Below are positions 8,114 to 18,067 of a stretch of 64,000 nucleotides of DNA, in pieces (positions within the stretch are counted from its first letter, which is position 1; the number at the start of each line of letters is the position of its first letter). A program made the translations under genes and the position numbers. Under the pieces are notes generated by a model that was given only the letters and a program-made list of their open reading frames with translations, did not search any database and was not told where the DNA came from. This stretch comes from Rossellomorea marisflavi (GTDB lineage Bacteria > Bacillota > Bacilli > Bacillales > Bacillaceae_B): positions 879,501-943,500 of the forward strand of contig CP033051.1 in assembly GCA_003667865.1 (NCBI GenBank). Direction: 5' to 3'.

Positions 8114-8557
8114 TTACCGTTCCTTGATTTGGACGTTCATTCGATAGCGAGGTAACGCACGAACAAGTCGATCCTTTAAGTCTGCTTCTGCCTTGTTGAG
8201 CTTTTTGCCTTGTAGATTTTCGGTTGTGTGAGCTGTCACCCACATCTGGTCACCATTGATCCATACCTCATCAGCTTCATAATCTGTATACGTTTCGATC
8301 ACTTCTCTTGCTTTATCAACATCTGTACCGAGAGTTGGCTGTGTATCTGATAAGTTAAGGAAGTTCGGATTTTGGTTTGTATTTTTTCTGTCCTCTTGTG
8401 CTGAGTCTTCATTGTGCATTTCATCCTGTCCATTGCGCACAAATTGCATGCCATCTTGATCATTTCTATGGCCATACAGTGAGTCTTGGTTCACTCCGCA
8501 GGCAGCAAGGGATGCGAGTGTTATGATTGTCAGGCATGTTATGAGTAGTTTTTTCAT
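8114..8557 (-). CDS. YhcN/YlaJ-type sporulation lipoprotein
   Basis: 147 residues from the ATG at 8557, which has AGGAGGTGG upstream (a GTG nine bases earlier overlaps that site). The signal peptide ends in the lipobox LAAC, so it is a membrane-anchored lipoprotein. The C-terminal half (VDKAREVIETYTDYEADEV, then a DRLVRALPRYRMNV-like end) resembles the YhcN/YlaJ family, found in the spore and forespore membrane. The middle is Asp/Asn/Gln-rich and disordered. Exact role unknown. Confidence 0.75.
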   Translation of the reverse strand: MKKLLITCLTIITLASLAACGVNQDSLYGHRNDQDGMQFVRNGQDEMHNEDSAQEDRKNTNQNPNFLNLSDTQPTLGTDVDKAREVIETYTDYEADEVWINGDQMWVTAHTTENLQGKKLNKAEADLKDRLVRALPRYRMNVQIKER

Positions 8558-8706
8558 GGATACCACCTCCTATTGTTAGGGTGTCCTCTTGGTGGGAGGC
8601 TATTCTTTGTTTTGGAGTTGGTTTTTTGTTTGATTTAGGTTGTTTTTGTGCTGGGATATGTGAGAGTTTTTGTTTGTTGAGGGTTTGGAAGTAGGTTGTT
8701 TGGTAG

Positions 8707-8810
8707 TTATGGGAAGATTCTTTGAGTTTTTGGGAATCAAGTTGGGGTTAATGGGAACATTCTTTGAGTTTATGGGAATCAAGTTGGGATTTATGGAACT
8801 TTGTGATAGT
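8707..8810. repeat. phased array A: TTATGGGAA units, 21-bp period
   Basis: Five units start at 8707, 8727, 8748, 8769 and 8790 (steps 20, 21, 21, 21). Each begins TTTATGGGAA or a close variant. Odd units continue with ATTCTTTGAG and even ones with TCAAGTTGGG, giving a higher-order period of about 42. A minus-strand reading frame across it is only a translation of the repeat. Confidence 0.75.
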
Positions 8811-8999
8811 AACCTTCGAAAATGACATATTCCAAACTGTATTGGGTTGGCTATGGTTATGCTAAAAATGTTAAATTGCTACGATGGAGGTTATTTATTG
8901 AGCGTTTCCTCAGAACGAGCGAGCAAATCATCATAATTACCTGGGATTTTACCGAGAAAGCAACCGGTCATACCAGAAAAATTGAGTATTATGATGTTC

Positions 9000-9105
9000 T
9001 AAACGACTCAAAATTGAAAATAAACGACCCAAATCGAATTCTAAACGACTCAAACTCACCTATAAACGCCCTAAACAAACATCTAAACGACTTTTCCCAA
9101 ACTCC
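9000..9105. repeat. phased array B: TAAACGAC units, exact 21-bp period
   Basis: TAAACGAC or TAAACGCC starts at 9000, 9021, 9042, 9063 and 9084, four exact 21-bp steps. The 13-base spacers differ from each other. A plus-strand reading frame (8822-9163) reads the array as a seven-residue repeat but has no ribosome site. Confidence 0.8.
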
Positions 9106-9142
9106 GCCCACTGCACTCCAACAACCAAATCCATCAAACATC

Positions 9143-9169
9143 AAAAAAGACACCCAAAACTAGGGTGCC
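9143..9169 (-). terminator. tdk terminator
   Basis: Minus strand GGCACCC, seven-base loop, GGGTGTC then TTTTTT. Confidence 0.8.
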
Positions 9170-9184
9170 TTCCAAATAATAAAA

Positions 9185-9799
9185 TTATAATTCCTTAACA
9201 ACCTTACTAGTATTCACACTAACACCTTGAGGAACCTCATGGTGGTGTCGGCATCTTGGCTCATAGGCTTCTGATGCTCCGACTAGGATGACAGGATCAT
9301 CATAGCATGCGGGTTCGCCGTTGATCAGTCGTTGCGTACGACTTGCTGGGGAACCACAGACCGCGCAAACGGCTTGAAGCTTGGTTACTTGCTCTGAAAT
9401 TGACATTAAGTGTGGCATTGGACCAAATGGCTCTCCACGGAAATCCTGGTCTAGACCTGCTAGTACAACTCGATAACCGCTATTGGCAAGCTTTTGAACA
9501 ACTTCGATAATGTTTTCATCAAAGAACTGTACCTCATCGATTGCAACGAGGTCAATGTCGCCATCTACCTTGTCTAATATATCTAGAGATGAATCGACTG
9601 GCATTGCGATAACGGAATTCCCGTTGTGTGATACAACGGATTCTTCGCTGTAACGGTTATCCAGTTTTGGCTTGAAAACAAGAATATTTTGTTTGGCGAA
9701 TTGAGCACGTCGAACTCGACGAATAAGCTCTTCAGATTTACCTGAAAACATACTACCACAGATAATCTCAATCCAACCCGTCTGCTTCATGACATACAT
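9185..9799 (-). CDS. tdk: thymidine kinase
   Basis: 204 residues. Phosphorylates thymidine to dTMP in the salvage pathway. The P-loop is GSMFSGKS (15-22), AIDEVQFF gives Walker B and the catalytic Glu region, and a CxxC plus later Cys/His residues (CAVCG, RCRHHH) form the structural zinc site of type II thymidine kinases. The first ATG (MYVMKQTGW) has AAGGAGAGG at good spacing and agrees with the B. subtilis start. Confidence 0.95.
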   Translation of the reverse strand: MYVMKQTGWIEIICGSMFSGKSEELIRRVRRAQFAKQNILVFKPKLDNRYSEESVVSHNGNSVIAMPVDSSLDILDKVDGDIDLVAIDEVQFFDENIIEVVQKLANSGYRVVLAGLDQDFRGEPFGPMPHLMSISEQVTKLQAVCAVCGSPASRTQRLINGEPACYDDPVILVGASEAYEPRCRHHHEVPQGVSVNTSKVVKEL

Positions 9800-9963
9800 G
9801 AGAGCCTCTCCTTCCTCACGCTTTGTCTAGTGTTATTGGTTATTCTTAGTATTACTAGCTCTATCATATATCTATACTAAATCCTTTTTAAAAAGGACAA
9901 CATGACTACATTATAAGCATTCTATGTATTATCAAGAATGCTCCATCAGGCTAAAAAAAGAAT

Positions 9964-9998
9964 AAAAAACAGGCAAGCATACAGATCCTTGCCTGTTT
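9964..9998 (-). terminator. rpmE terminator
   Basis: Minus strand AACAGGCAAG and CTTGCCTGTT arms with a ten-base loop, then TTTTTATT. A second small inverted repeat (TTTCCTAT/ATAGGAAA) lies between it and the stop. Confidence 0.85.
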
Positions 9999-10062
9999 TC
10001 TATCTCTTCATGATTGTATCGTTATTTCCTATGCAGTGATAGGAAACGGAACATTCAATCGA

Positions 10063-10272
10063 TTATCGTTGCTCTTTAAGACCATATTTTTTGTTGAACT
10101 TGTCAACACGTCCACCAGCGTCCGCGAACTTTTGGCGTCCAGTATAGAATGGGTGACATTCTGAACATACCTCTACCTTAAGTTCTTTTGCGATTGAACC
10201 AGTTTCGAATTGGTTACCACAAGCACACTCAACTTTGATTGTGTTGTAATTTGGGTGAATTCCTTCTCTCAT
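10063..10272 (-). CDS. rpmE: 50S ribosomal protein L31, zinc-binding form
   Basis: 69 residues. The zinc-ribbon cysteines are present (VECACGNQF and [11 protein letters not shown]), marking the C+ form of bL31 used when zinc is available. The ATG at 10272 has GGAAGGAG nine bases upstream; an ATG nine bases earlier is too close to that site, and the longer upstream frame is not part of the protein. Same tdk-rpmE-rho order as in B. subtilis. Confidence 0.95.
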   Translation of the reverse strand: MREGIHPNYNTIKVECACGNQFETGSIAKELKVEVCSECHPFYTGRQKFADAGGRVDKFNKKYGLKEQR

Positions 10273-10472
10273 GTCTTTCATCTCCTTCCGCCCTGAATCA
10301 TCTGAAACAGAGTTATATATGTCGAGATAAATATGCGATATGAGCATAAGCAAACAACTGTTTACCAGCCCCTTACCGCATCCAAATTTAAAAACGCACT
10401 GTTGATATTATAACAAGCTATCCAATCAATTTCAACATTATTTTCAAGCTTATCCCAATTTCCAATATTTAC

Positions 10473-11738
10473 CTATGAACGCTTTTTGGATTCCTCAATA
10501 AGAACTTCGAAGAATTCTTGGTTTGTTTTGGATTGCTTCATTTTTCTCATGAGCTTTTCTGCAAAGTCTGGCTGATCGGACATAGCTTTGCGAATTGCCC
10601 ATAGCTTTTCAAGATGCTCTTTATTAATAAGAAGTTCCTCTTTACGTGTACCAGAACGACGAATATCAATTGCAGGGAAGATACGTCTTTCTGCAAGTGA
10701 ACGATCAAGGTGAAGCTCCATGTTCCCTGTACCCTTGAACTCTTCATAGATAACGTCATCCATACGAGAGCCAGTATCAACAAGAGCTGTTGCTAGGATC
10801 GTTAAGCTTCCGCCTTCTTCGATGTTACGAGCAGCTCCAAAGAAACGCTTCGGACGGTGGAATGCTGCAGGATCAATACCACCAGAAAGTGTACGACCAC
10901 TTGGAGGAATGACAAGGTTATAAGCACGGGCTAAACGTGTAATACTATCCATTAAAATAATGACATCACGTTTGTGCTCAACTAAACGCATCGCTCTTTC
11001 TAAAACAAGCTCAGCAACTTTTATATGATTTTCCGGTACTTCATCAAATGTTGAGCTAACCACTTCAGCTTGTACAGAACGCTCGATATCCGTTACTTCC
11101 TCTGGACGTTCATCAATTAATAAGATGATAAGCTCAGCTTCTGGGTGGTTTTCCGTGATAGAGTTGGCAATCTCCTTAATAAGCATTGTTTTACCTGCTT
11201 TTGGAGGTGCCACTACAAGTCCACGTTGTCCAAATCCGACTGGAGCCATGATGTCCATGATTCGTGTAGAGATTTTGTGTGGAGTTGTTTCTAGCTTCAT
11301 TTGACGATCAGGATATAAAGGTGTTAGTCCTGGGAAATGCACTCGTTCCTTTGCTGCTTCTGGTTCTTCTCCGTTAACCATTCCTACATGTAGCAGACCA
11401 AAGTAGCGTTCATTTTCTTTTGGAGGACGCACTTTTCCAGATACTTTATCACCGTTTCGAAGGTCAAACCGACGAATTTGAGAGGCCGAAATATAAATAT
11501 CCTCTGAGCTTGGAGAGTAGTTGATTGGTCGCAGGAAACCAAAACCTTCAGATTGAATAATCTCAAGAACACCTTCCATAAAAAAGTATCCTTCTTGTTC
11601 TGCACGTGCTTTTAAAATTGCAAAAATAAGTTCTCTTTTTGTTAATTTGCTATAATAGGAAACCTTATATTCTTTTGCAAGCTCATAAAGCTCTTTTAGC
11701 TTCATATTTTCTAAACTTGATATTGTTAGTTCTTCCAT
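10473..11738 (-). CDS. rho: transcription termination factor Rho
   Basis: 421 residues. Hexameric RNA helicase that ends transcription. N-terminal Rho-N helical domain (1-45), cold-shock-like RNA-binding domain (about 52-120, with [15 protein letters not shown]), and a RecA-type ATPase with Walker A APPKAGKT (177-184), Walker [11 protein letters not shown], and the Q/R-loop regions. Full family length. Confidence 0.96.
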   Translation of the reverse strand: MEELTISSLENMKLKELYELAKEYKVSYYSKLTKRELIFAILKARAEQEGYFFMEGVLEIIQSEGFGFLRPINYSPSSEDIYISASQIRRFDLRNGDKVSGKVRPPKENERYFGLLHVGMVNGEEPEAAKERVHFPGLTPLYPDRQMKLETTPHKISTRIMDIMAPVGFGQRGLVVAPPKAGKTMLIKEIANSITENHPEAELIILLIDERPEEVTDIERSVQAEVVSSTFDEVPENHIKVAELVLERAMRLVEHKRDVIILMDSITRLARAYNLVIPPSGRTLSGGIDPAAFHRPKRFFGAARNIEEGGSLTILATALVDTGSRMDDVIYEEFKGTGNMELHLDRSLAERRIFPAIDIRRSGTRKEELLINKEHLEKLWAIRKAMSDQPDFAEKLMRKMKQSKTNQEFFEVLIEESKKRS

Positions 11739-11989
11739 TATGACACCACACTTTATTTATTTGTTCTACCATAGTGATTTTTTATTATAAACATTGAAAG
11801 AATCGATTGGATATGGTAGGAGTTGTCCTAGAGTTAGGATGAAGAATTTTGATTGAAGTATACAATCAAGAGATCTTATCGAAGATATTTAAACCTTATC
11901 TATTTTAACCATAATTATGAAAAAGAATCAATGATGGATTTTTTTATGGCTGTGAAGCTTATTACCGAGGTATTTTCCTGTTAGGGGAA

Positions 11990-12012
11990 AGGGCTGATGT
12001 AGATTACCAGCC
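11990..12012 (-). terminator. weak hairpin after glpX
   Basis: GGGCTG and CAGCCC arms with an eleven-base loop, followed on the minus strand by TTTCCCC. Weak as an intrinsic terminator. Nothing else is seen in the 11739-12028 spacer. Confidence 0.35.
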
Positions 12013-12028
12013 CAATAACCATTCATAC

Positions 12029-12994
12029 TTACGGTTTGATTACAAGATTTGGTTTTTTCTTTAAACTGTGTCGTCCGTCAATAAAGCGGACTGTTCCAGA
12101 CTTGGCTCTCATAACAACGGAATGTGTTGATCCGTAACCACCTTTGAATTGTACCCCTTTTAATAATTCTCCGTCCGTTACCCCCGTAGCGGCAAAGATT
12201 GCATCGTCTCCGCACACTAGGTCTTCCATACGAAAGACTCTTTCTACATTTAATCCCATCGATAAGCAGCGTTGATACTCTGCATCATTTTGTGGTAAAA
12301 GCTTTCCTTGAATTTCACCACCTAGGCATTTTAACGCAACAGCAGCTAGAACGCCTTCTGGTGCACCACCAGAACCAAATAGAATATCTACTCCTGTATG
12401 ATCAAAGGCTGTATTAATGGCACCCGCAACATCACCATCATTAATCAGCTTAATACGTGCTCCTGCTTCACGCAGCTGTTGAATGATATGTCCATGGCGT
12501 TCACGATTTAATACAGTTGCGACCACATCTTCAATATCTTTATTTTTTGCTTTTGCAACAGCTTTTAAGTTATCTAGTACAGAAGCATTTATGTCGACCT
12601 TACCAACGGCTTCAGGACCTACTGCAATTTTATCCATATACATGTCAGGTGCATGAAGAAGATTTCCATGATCTGCGACAGCAAGAACGGATAATCCATT
12701 CCAGCCACCTGACGCGACGATGTTTGTGCCTTCTAATGGATCAACCGCTACGTCCACTCTTGGACCATAGCCAGTACCAAGCTTTTCTCCAATATAAAGC
12801 ATTGGGGCTTCATCCATTTCGCCTTCCCCGATCACAACAGTTCCTTTCATTGGAACGGTATCAAACACATCTCGCATTGCTGAAGTTGCTGCATCATCAG
12901 CCTCATTCTTTTTTCCTCTTCCCATCCAACGGGCAGAAGCAAGTGCAGCTCCTTCTGTAACGCGTACGAGTTCCATTGATAAACTTCTTTCCAT
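12029..12994 (-). CDS. glpX: class II fructose-1,6-bisphosphatase
   Basis: 321 residues. Gluconeogenic hydrolysis of fructose 1,6-bisphosphate. Family motifs: [15 protein letters not shown] (metal-binding acidic residues), DPLEGTNI (the DPxxGT phosphatase signature) and DGDVAGAI. Lies with murA, fsa and fbaA as in B. subtilis (ywjI). AT-rich inverted TATAACAC boxes lie just upstream. Confidence 0.93.
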   Translation of the reverse strand: MERSLSMELVRVTEGAALASARWMGRGKKNEADDAATSAMRDVFDTVPMKGTVVIGEGEMDEAPMLYIGEKLGTGYGPRVDVAVDPLEGTNIVASGGWNGLSVLAVADHGNLLHAPDMYMDKIAVGPEAVGKVDINASVLDNLKAVAKAKNKDIEDVVATVLNRERHGHIIQQLREAGARIKLINDGDVAGAINTAFDHTGVDILFGSGGAPEGVLAAVALKCLGGEIQGKLLPQNDAEYQRCLSMGLNVERVFRMEDLVCGDDAIFAATGVTDGELLKGVQFKGGYGSTHSVVMRAKSGTVRFIDGRHSLKKKPNLVIKP

Positions 12995-13016
12995 CTATCC
13001 AGCATCCCCTATCCCT

Positions 13017-13111
13017 ATGTGTTATATAAAACATATATTGTATAACATATTAATATATATACTATAACACATTTGAATTGTGTTTTGATATTTTTTTAAT
13101 TGGTATAACAC
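13017..13111. promoter_or_regulatory. repeated TATAACAC boxes upstream of glpX
   Basis: ATGTGTTATA (13017-13026) and TATAACACAT (13063-13072) form a perfect ten-base inverted repeat. A third TATAACAC is at 13104-13111, and GTATAACATA lies between. This is 23-117 bp from the glpX start and resembles an operator, but I do not recognise the regulator. Confidence 0.35.
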
Positions 13112-13205
13112 TTTTATGGGGATTAGGTTTGAAAATGTGTGATAAAAGCTATTACAAAAATGATTTTAGAGGAGTTGTCTTGGGTGAGTTAGTTAATGAA
13201 GTAAT

Positions 13206-13230
13206 CTGAGGACACATGGTGTGCCCTCAG
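13206..13230 (-). terminator. hairpin after murA
   Basis: An eleven-pair stem from CTGAGGGCACA with a three-base loop follows the murA stop by five bases. The minus strand lacks a T-run; the plus strand has TGGTTTTA after it. Confidence 0.5.
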
Positions 13231-13235
13231 TGGTT

Positions 13236-14522
13236 TTATGAGCTTTTCATTTGTTCCATTTCTTCTTCGCTCATTTTTTCTCTCCAAATGGTTGCACCTA
13301 AACCTTCAAGTTTTTCAACAAGGTTGCTGTAACCACGGTCGATATGTTCTAGACCGGTTACCTCAGTGACACCTTCTGCCATCAGACCTGCAACGACTAG
13401 TGCAGCTCCCGCGCGAAGATCACTTGCTTTTACCTTAGCTCCTTGAAGCTGAACTGGACCATTCACAATGGCTGAACGACCTTCTACTTTAATATTGGCA
13501 TTCATTCTTCTCAGCTCATCAATATGCTTAAAACGTGCTGAGTAAATCGTATCGGTTACAACAGCTGATCCTTCTGCTTTTGTTAAAAGCGTTGTGAATG
13601 GTTGTTGAAGATCTGTTGGAAATCCTGGGTAGACGAGTGTTTTGATGTCTACTGCTTTTAGGTTTTCGGATCGACCGATAAATACCTTCTCTTCACTTGC
13701 TTCAATGGGTACACCCATCTCACGAAGCTTTGCAATCAATGATTCTAGATGAAGAGGAATGACATTATCAATTAAAACACCATTTCCTGCAGCCGCTCCT
13801 AGAATCATAAATGTTCCTGCTTCGATACGGTCAGGAATAATCGTATGACGGCAGCCATGTAATTCTTCTACTCCATCAATACGAATTACATCTGTTCCAG
13901 CACCTTTGATTTTCGCACCCATGTTCGAAAGCAGTGTTGCAACATCGATGATTTCCGGTTCTTTTGCTGCGTTTTCAATGATGGTTCTACCTTTTGCACG
14001 AACTGCTGCTAGCATAATGTTAATGGTTGCTCCCACACTAACAACATCTAGATAGATTCGTGCTCCACGTAATTCTTCCGCACGTAAGTAGATTGCACCT
14101 TGCTCATTCGTTACTTCTGCACCAAGGGCTTCAAAGCCTTTAATATGTTGGTCTATTGGACGTGGACCGAGGTGACAACCACCTGGTAGTCCAATGACTG
14201 CTTTTTTGAAACGACCGAGCATCGCACCCATTAGGTAATAGGAGGCACGAAGTTTTTTTACTTTTCCATTTGGAAGAGGCATTGAGATCATTTGAGATGG
14301 ATCGACACGCATATCTCCATCTTCTAGTGTTACTTTTCCACCAATTTCCTCTAGTAATGACTGTAGTGTGTTAACGTCAGAGATATCTGGTAAACCTTCA
14401 ATTGTTACTGGAGAGTCGGCAAGGATGGTTGCCGGGATTAGGGCTACCGCACTGTTTTTTGCACCGCTTATTTTGACAGTGCCTCTTAGGGGATAGCCAC
14501 CTGCTATTTTTAGCTTTTCCAT
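13236..14522 (-). CDS. murAB: UDP-GlcNAc 1-carboxyvinyltransferase (second MurA)
   Basis: 428 residues. Transfers enolpyruvate to UDP-GlcNAc, the first committed step of peptidoglycan synthesis and the fosfomycin target. KNSAV (22-26) carries the conserved Lys-Asn, and the catalytic Cys116 is in [11 protein letters not shown]. By position next to fsa-fbaA it corresponds to B. subtilis murAB (murZ). Confidence 0.93.
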   Translation of the reverse strand: MEKLKIAGGYPLRGTVKISGAKNSAVALIPATILADSPVTIEGLPDISDVNTLQSLLEEIGGKVTLEDGDMRVDPSQMISMPLPNGKVKKLRASYYLMGAMLGRFKKAVIGLPGGCHLGPRPIDQHIKGFEALGAEVTNEQGAIYLRAEELRGARIYLDVVSVGATINIMLAAVRAKGRTIIENAAKEPEIIDVATLLSNMGAKIKGAGTDVIRIDGVEELHGCRHTIIPDRIEAGTFMILGAAAGNGVLIDNVIPLHLESLIAKLREMGVPIEASEEKVFIGRSENLKAVDIKTLVYPGFPTDLQQPFTTLLTKAEGSAVVTDTIYSARFKHIDELRRMNANIKVEGRSAIVNGPVQLQGAKVKASDLRAGAALVVAGLMAEGVTEVTGLEHIDRGYSNLVEKLEGLGATIWREKMSEEEMEQMKSS

Positions 14523-14745
14523 TTTAGACTCCCTTCCACTTCAATGATGATGACGAAAGACTATGCGACATTGTGTAAAGAACAATTCCAGTTAAGGATT
14601 TTTTTACCATCTGCGGCTTGTCTACGAGGTAATTATCTACTAGTTTATACTGTTTTTGTTAAAACATGTATTTTTATTTAAATTTTTTTAATTTCTATCT
14701 TTTGTACTATAAAAACATGGGAATGTGCTTCTTCTTTTTTACTGG

Positions 14746-14876
14746 GTCCGTTGCTTTCCGCGGGGCGGGCGGTGAGCCTCAATGGAAGGTTCCGTTCCAG
14801 TAGGTACAGAACCCGGGTCTCACTATTCTCGCTATGTCCCGCAGGAGTCAAGCACCCCTCCGCTCCAAGCAACTCT
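14746..14876. repeat. 130-bp foldback repeat, copy 1
   Basis: Runs from GTTGCTTTCCGCGGGGCGG to GCAGGAGTCAAGCACCCCTC and CCAAGCAACTC. The two halves are imperfectly complementary, so it can fold on itself. The internal portion carries GGTTCCGTTCCAGTAGGTAC, shared with copy 4. It fills most of the 450-bp murA-fsa spacer; I see no other feature there. Confidence 0.8.
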
Positions 14877-14975
14877 GGGGTTTTACCAGTATACCTATAA
14901 CAAATATCGGTATAGTAGTTACATCCCCGATACAAAGACATACATTTTAAAAATTCATCCTACCTAAGAAAATTC

Positions 14976-15623
14976 TTACACCCCACGCTGGTTCCAGTCA
15001 TTTAAGAATGCTTCTATTCCTTTGTCCGTTAGGGGGTGGTGGAATAGTTGTTTTAGTACTTTTACAGGGCATGTTGCGATGTGTGCGCCTCTTAGTGCTG
15101 ATTCTGTTATGTGCTGTGGGTGGCGAATTGAGGCTGCGATGATTTCTGTGTTGATTTGGTGCACTAAGAAAATCTCGGCAATTTGTGAGATTAGTGCTAA
15201 TCCGTCTTGTCCAATGTCATCAAGGCGTCCAAGGAATGGAGAAACATAGGTTGCTCCTGCACGTGCTGCAAGTAGTGCTTGGTTGGCACTAAAGATTAGC
15301 GTGACGTTTGTTTTAATGCCTTCTGCAGCAAATGTTGATACTGCTTTAAGGCCGTCTGGTGTCATTGGAACTTTGATTGTAATATTTGGTGCGATTTGAG
15401 CAAGTTCTCGTCCTTCTTTAATCATACCCTCTGCGTCGGTTGAAATAACCTCTGCACTTACAGAACCTGGTACGAGAGCTGTTATCTCTTTTAAGCGTTC
15501 CTCAAATGATACTTTTCCTTCTTTTGCTACAAGTGATGGATTTGTTGTGACTCCTGCGACAATTCCCCATTCAAATGCTTCACGAATTTCATCCATATTT
15601 GCTGTATCAATAAAAAACTTCAT
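14976..15623 (-). CDS. fsa: transaldolase/fructose-6-phosphate aldolase-like protein
   Basis: 215 residues. TIM-barrel class I aldolase of the small transaldolase (TalC/FSA) family, YwjH in B. subtilis. Schiff-base Lys84 lies in NITIKVPMT, and [13 protein letters not shown] is the typical N-terminus. The frame extends upstream, but only the ATG at 15623 has a ribosome site (AAAGGGTGG) and matches the family start. Lies beside fbaA. Confidence 0.92.
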   Translation of the reverse strand: MKFFIDTANMDEIREAFEWGIVAGVTTNPSLVAKEGKVSFEERLKEITALVPGSVSAEVISTDAEGMIKEGRELAQIAPNITIKVPMTPDGLKAVSTFAAEGIKTNVTLIFSANQALLAARAGATYVSPFLGRLDDIGQDGLALISQIAEIFLVHQINTEIIAASIRHPQHITESALRGAHIATCPVKVLKQLFHHPLTDKGIEAFLNDWNQRGV

Positions 15624-15703
15624 ACGTTTTCGCCACCCTTTGACAATTTTTTTATAAAAAATCGAATTTTGTTGGAATTTCTCCCTATCCCAATATGCAC
15701 GGA

Positions 15704-15753
15704 AGGGACTGACCACGTTAAGATATCGAATACCTTATTTTGTGTCAGTCCCT
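15704..15753. repeat. inverted AGGGACTGAC / GTCAGTCCCT pair
   Basis: Ten-base perfect arms at 15704-15713 and 15744-15753 in the fbaA-fsa spacer. The arms belong to the same GTCnGTCCC superfamily as other repeats in the window. In RNA of either strand they would form a stem with a 30-base loop. Confidence 0.6.
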
Positions 15754-15801
15754 GTCCCTTTTTGTTTTTACTTAGTGGCATTCACCACTTCGTATTGTTT
15801 T

Positions 15802-16659
15802 TTATGCTTTATTAGATGAACCAAATTCACGCATTTTTCCTGCTACTGTTGCTTTAATAGCTTCACGAGCTGGTCCAAGGTATTTACGTGGATCGTAAAC
15901 TTCCGTATCAGCTGCTAGTACTTCACGTACTTTCTTAGCAGAAGCGATTTGGTTTTCAGTGTTTACGTTGATTTTTGCTGTTCCAAAAGAGATCGCTTTT
16001 TGGATATCTTTTGTTGGAATTCCAGTACCACCGTGAAGTACTAAAGGTACTCCAGTTGCTGCACCGATTTCTTCCATTTCTTTAAAGCCAAGGTTTGGTT
16101 CACCTTTGTAAGGACCGTGAACAGATCCTAATGCTGGTGCAAGTGTATCGATACCTGTACGTTCTACAAGCTCTTGACACTCTTTCGGGTCTGCATAGAT
16201 AACGCCATCAGCCACTACGTCATCTTCTTGACCACCTACAACCCCAAGTTCTGCTTCTACTGAAACACCTTTAGAGTGAGCATACTCAACTACTTTAGAC
16301 GTGATTTCAATGTTTTCCTCGAAAGGACCGTGAGAAGCATCGATCATTACAGATGTGAATCCTGCGTCAATTGCTTCTTTACATTTGTCATAGCTAGAAC
16401 CGTGGTCTAAGTGGATTGCTACTGGTACTGTGATGTTTAAGTCTTCTAAAAGACCTTCTACGATTTTCACAACTGTTTTGAAACCACTCATATATCTTGC
16501 CGCACCTTCAGAAACTCCTAGAATTACTGGAGACTTCTCTTCTTCTGCTGCTTGCAGAATTGCTTGAGTGAATTCAAGGTTATTTAAATTGAATTGACCA
16601 ACTGCATAACCTTCTGCTTTTGCTTTATTCAGCATATCTGTCATTGAAACTAATGGCAT
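15802..16659 (-). CDS. fbaA: class II fructose-bisphosphate aldolase
   Basis: 285 residues. Zinc-dependent aldolase of glycolysis. Metal and phosphate motifs: [38 protein letters not shown] and NVNTE. Full length. A TCAGTTT/AAACTGA inverted repeat lies in its 5' leader at 16682-16706. Confidence 0.95.
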   Translation of the reverse strand: MPLVSMTDMLNKAKAEGYAVGQFNLNNLEFTQAILQAAEEEKSPVILGVSEGAARYMSGFKTVVKIVEGLLEDLNITVPVAIHLDHGSSYDKCKEAIDAGFTSVMIDASHGPFEENIEITSKVVEYAHSKGVSVEAELGVVGGQEDDVVADGVIYADPKECQELVERTGIDTLAPALGSVHGPYKGEPNLGFKEMEEIGAATGVPLVLHGGTGIPTKDIQKAISFGTAKINVNTENQIASAKKVREVLAADTEVYDPRKYLGPAREAIKATVAGKMREFGSSNKA

Positions 16660-16835
16660 TTTATTTCCTCCTTATAATCAGTCAGTTTGACGATGATCAA
16701 AACTGAGGGTATATGTATTAACCCAAAAAAGTGAATTCATATTTCATGTGTATCATACCAAATTGAAAAAATGATTACCAACTGACAGAGGTTGAATCTA
16801 AAAAAAATAACTATTTTTTATATTCAAAAAACACG

Positions 16836-17198
16836 TCACGCTGGGATATATTCACGAACCGCTTTACGAATATCATCAATATCAAAAGGCTTTGCAAAGT
16901 GTGTAAGTGCTCCGAGATCCTTTGCTTCTTGAATCATGTCTAGCTCACCATAAGCAGTCATGATAATCACTCGAATGTCCTTATCTTTTTCTTTCATTCT
17001 TTTTAAAATCTCAATGCCATCCATTCCAGGAATCTTCATATCTAATAACACAAGATCGATTGTATGCTTATCAACAATTTCTAAAGCTTGAATTCCATTA
17101 GCTGCTTGGAACGTTTCATAGCCTTCTTTTTGTAAAACTTCATTTAATAGAATGCGAATACCAAACTGATCATCTACGATTAATATTTTCTCTCCCAT
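16836..17198 (-). CDS. spo0F: sporulation response regulator Spo0F
   Basis: 120 residues. Single-domain receiver of the phosphorelay; accepts phosphate from sporulation histidine kinases and passes it to Spo0B. Acidic pocket DD (9-10), phosphorylation site Asp53 in [13 protein letters not shown], Thr in IMTAYGEL, and Lys in THFAKPFD. Divergent from ywjG, as in B. subtilis. A good SigH-type promoter precedes it. Confidence 0.95.
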   Translation of the reverse strand: MGEKILIVDDQFGIRILLNEVLQKEGYETFQAANGIQALEIVDKHTIDLVLLDMKIPGMDGIEILKRMKEKDKDIRVIIMTAYGELDMIQEAKDLGALTHFAKPFDIDDIRKAVREYIPA

Positions 17199-17269
17199 GA
17201 TTCACATTTCCCTTCAAATAAATTATGTATGTAAAGACACTAGAAAACGATAAATAAAGTCCATTAGAC

Positions 17270-17299
17270 TACTTCTCCTCTTAGTATGTGAAATCCTTC
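17270..17299 (-). promoter_or_regulatory. SigH-type promoter of spo0F
   Basis: On the minus strand GAAGGATTT (exact RNAGGAWWW) is followed after 12 bases by GGAGAAGTA (8 of 9 against RNNGAATWW). It lies about 70 bp before the spo0F start, where a SigH promoter is known in B. subtilis. Confidence 0.55.
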
Positions 17300-17381
17300 T
17301 TTTTTCTATATATTTTACTTACAAACAATTTTACAGATATAATAGTTACTACATTTTCAGCTTTAAGTGGAGGTTTTTATT

Positions 17382-17906
17382 TTGATAAAAATGTTTACAA
17401 CTCAATTATCAGGCTTGTTTACTCGTATCTCAGACAAGCAGGAATTTGAAATAGAAGATGCCGCAAGACTATTAGCTCAAGCAGCAGTTGGAGAAGGGCA
17501 TATTTTAATAAAAGGATATAAGGAGATGAATGCGGTTATTTCCGAAGCAATATATGGAGAAGAGCCTTTAAAGCAAGCACGAGAATTTCAGAGTATCGAT
17601 AAGGTTGATGATGCCGATCGTGTGCTACTTATTACCCGTTTCTCGAACGATCCTGAAGCACTCGAACTTGCTCAAGCATTACGAGAGCGCTTCATTCCTT
17701 TTGTGGTGATATCAGGAGATAAAAAAGAAGAACAAGACCTAAAGGAATATGCTGATGTTCATCTTGATACAAAGCTGATTAAAGGCATGCTTCCTGGTGA
17801 AGAGCTCGGTGAACGTATGGGCTTCCCGTCTAGCATTGCTGCTCTGTATTTATATTTTCTAATGAAATTTATTATTGATGAAATGCTTACTGAGTACGAA
17901 GAGTAA
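17382..17906 (+). CDS. ywjG: YwjG (DUF2529) protein
   Basis: 174 residues from a TTG start (TTGATAAAAATGTTTACA). GTGGAGG lies eight bases before the TTG, and the frame upstream of it is the ribosome site itself. The sequence MFTTQLSGLFTRISDKQEFEIEDAARLLAQA and the position between spo0F and pyrG identify it as YwjG. The SIS-like alternation of predicted strands and helices suggests sugar-phosphate binding, but the function is unknown. A -10 TATAAT (17338-17343) is present with a poor -35. Confidence 0.85.
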   Translation: MIKMFTTQLSGLFTRISDKQEFEIEDAARLLAQAAVGEGHILIKGYKEMNAVISEAIYGEEPLKQAREFQSIDKVDDADRVLLITRFSNDPEALELAQALRERFIPFVVISGDKKEEQDLKEYADVHLDTKLIKGMLPGEELGERMGFPSSIAALYLYFLMKFIIDEMLTEYEE

Positions 17907-17924
17907 AACCGCATAATTAGTATG

Positions 17925-18027
17925 TGCACAGGGGGTCTGTCCCCGCGAAGAGTGAAAACCGCGTCAACAATTATACCATGATTGTAGCACTCACATTTTC
18001 CTCCTTCATTCAAGGGGACTGACACCC
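17925..18027. repeat. conserved-ends element, copy 1
   Basis: Begins TGCACAGGGGGTCTGTCCCC and ends CAAGGGGACTGACACCC. The ends are imperfect inverted repeats of each other. The centre is unrelated to that of copy 2. Confidence 0.65.
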
Positions 18028-18067
18028 AAAGATTCCAGCACAAACCTTTAAGCAGTCAGCCCCTTCC

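Noticed and set aside
8600-8782. 60-residue minus-strand frame with IPINSKN repeats
   Set aside because: It is a translation of phased array A, Pro/Asn/Lys-only, without a ribosome site.
8707-9105. CRISPR array
   Set aside because: Repeat cores of 8-10 bases with 11-13-base spacers are far too short, units number five, and no cas genes are present.
8822-9163. 113-residue plus-strand frame
   Set aside because: No ribosome site, and the C-terminal half is array B read as heptads. The first 60 residues resemble nothing I know, so I do not call a gene.
12517-12960. 147-residue plus-strand frame opposite glpX
   Set aside because: Leu/Gln/His-rich shadow of the minus-strand glpX gene.
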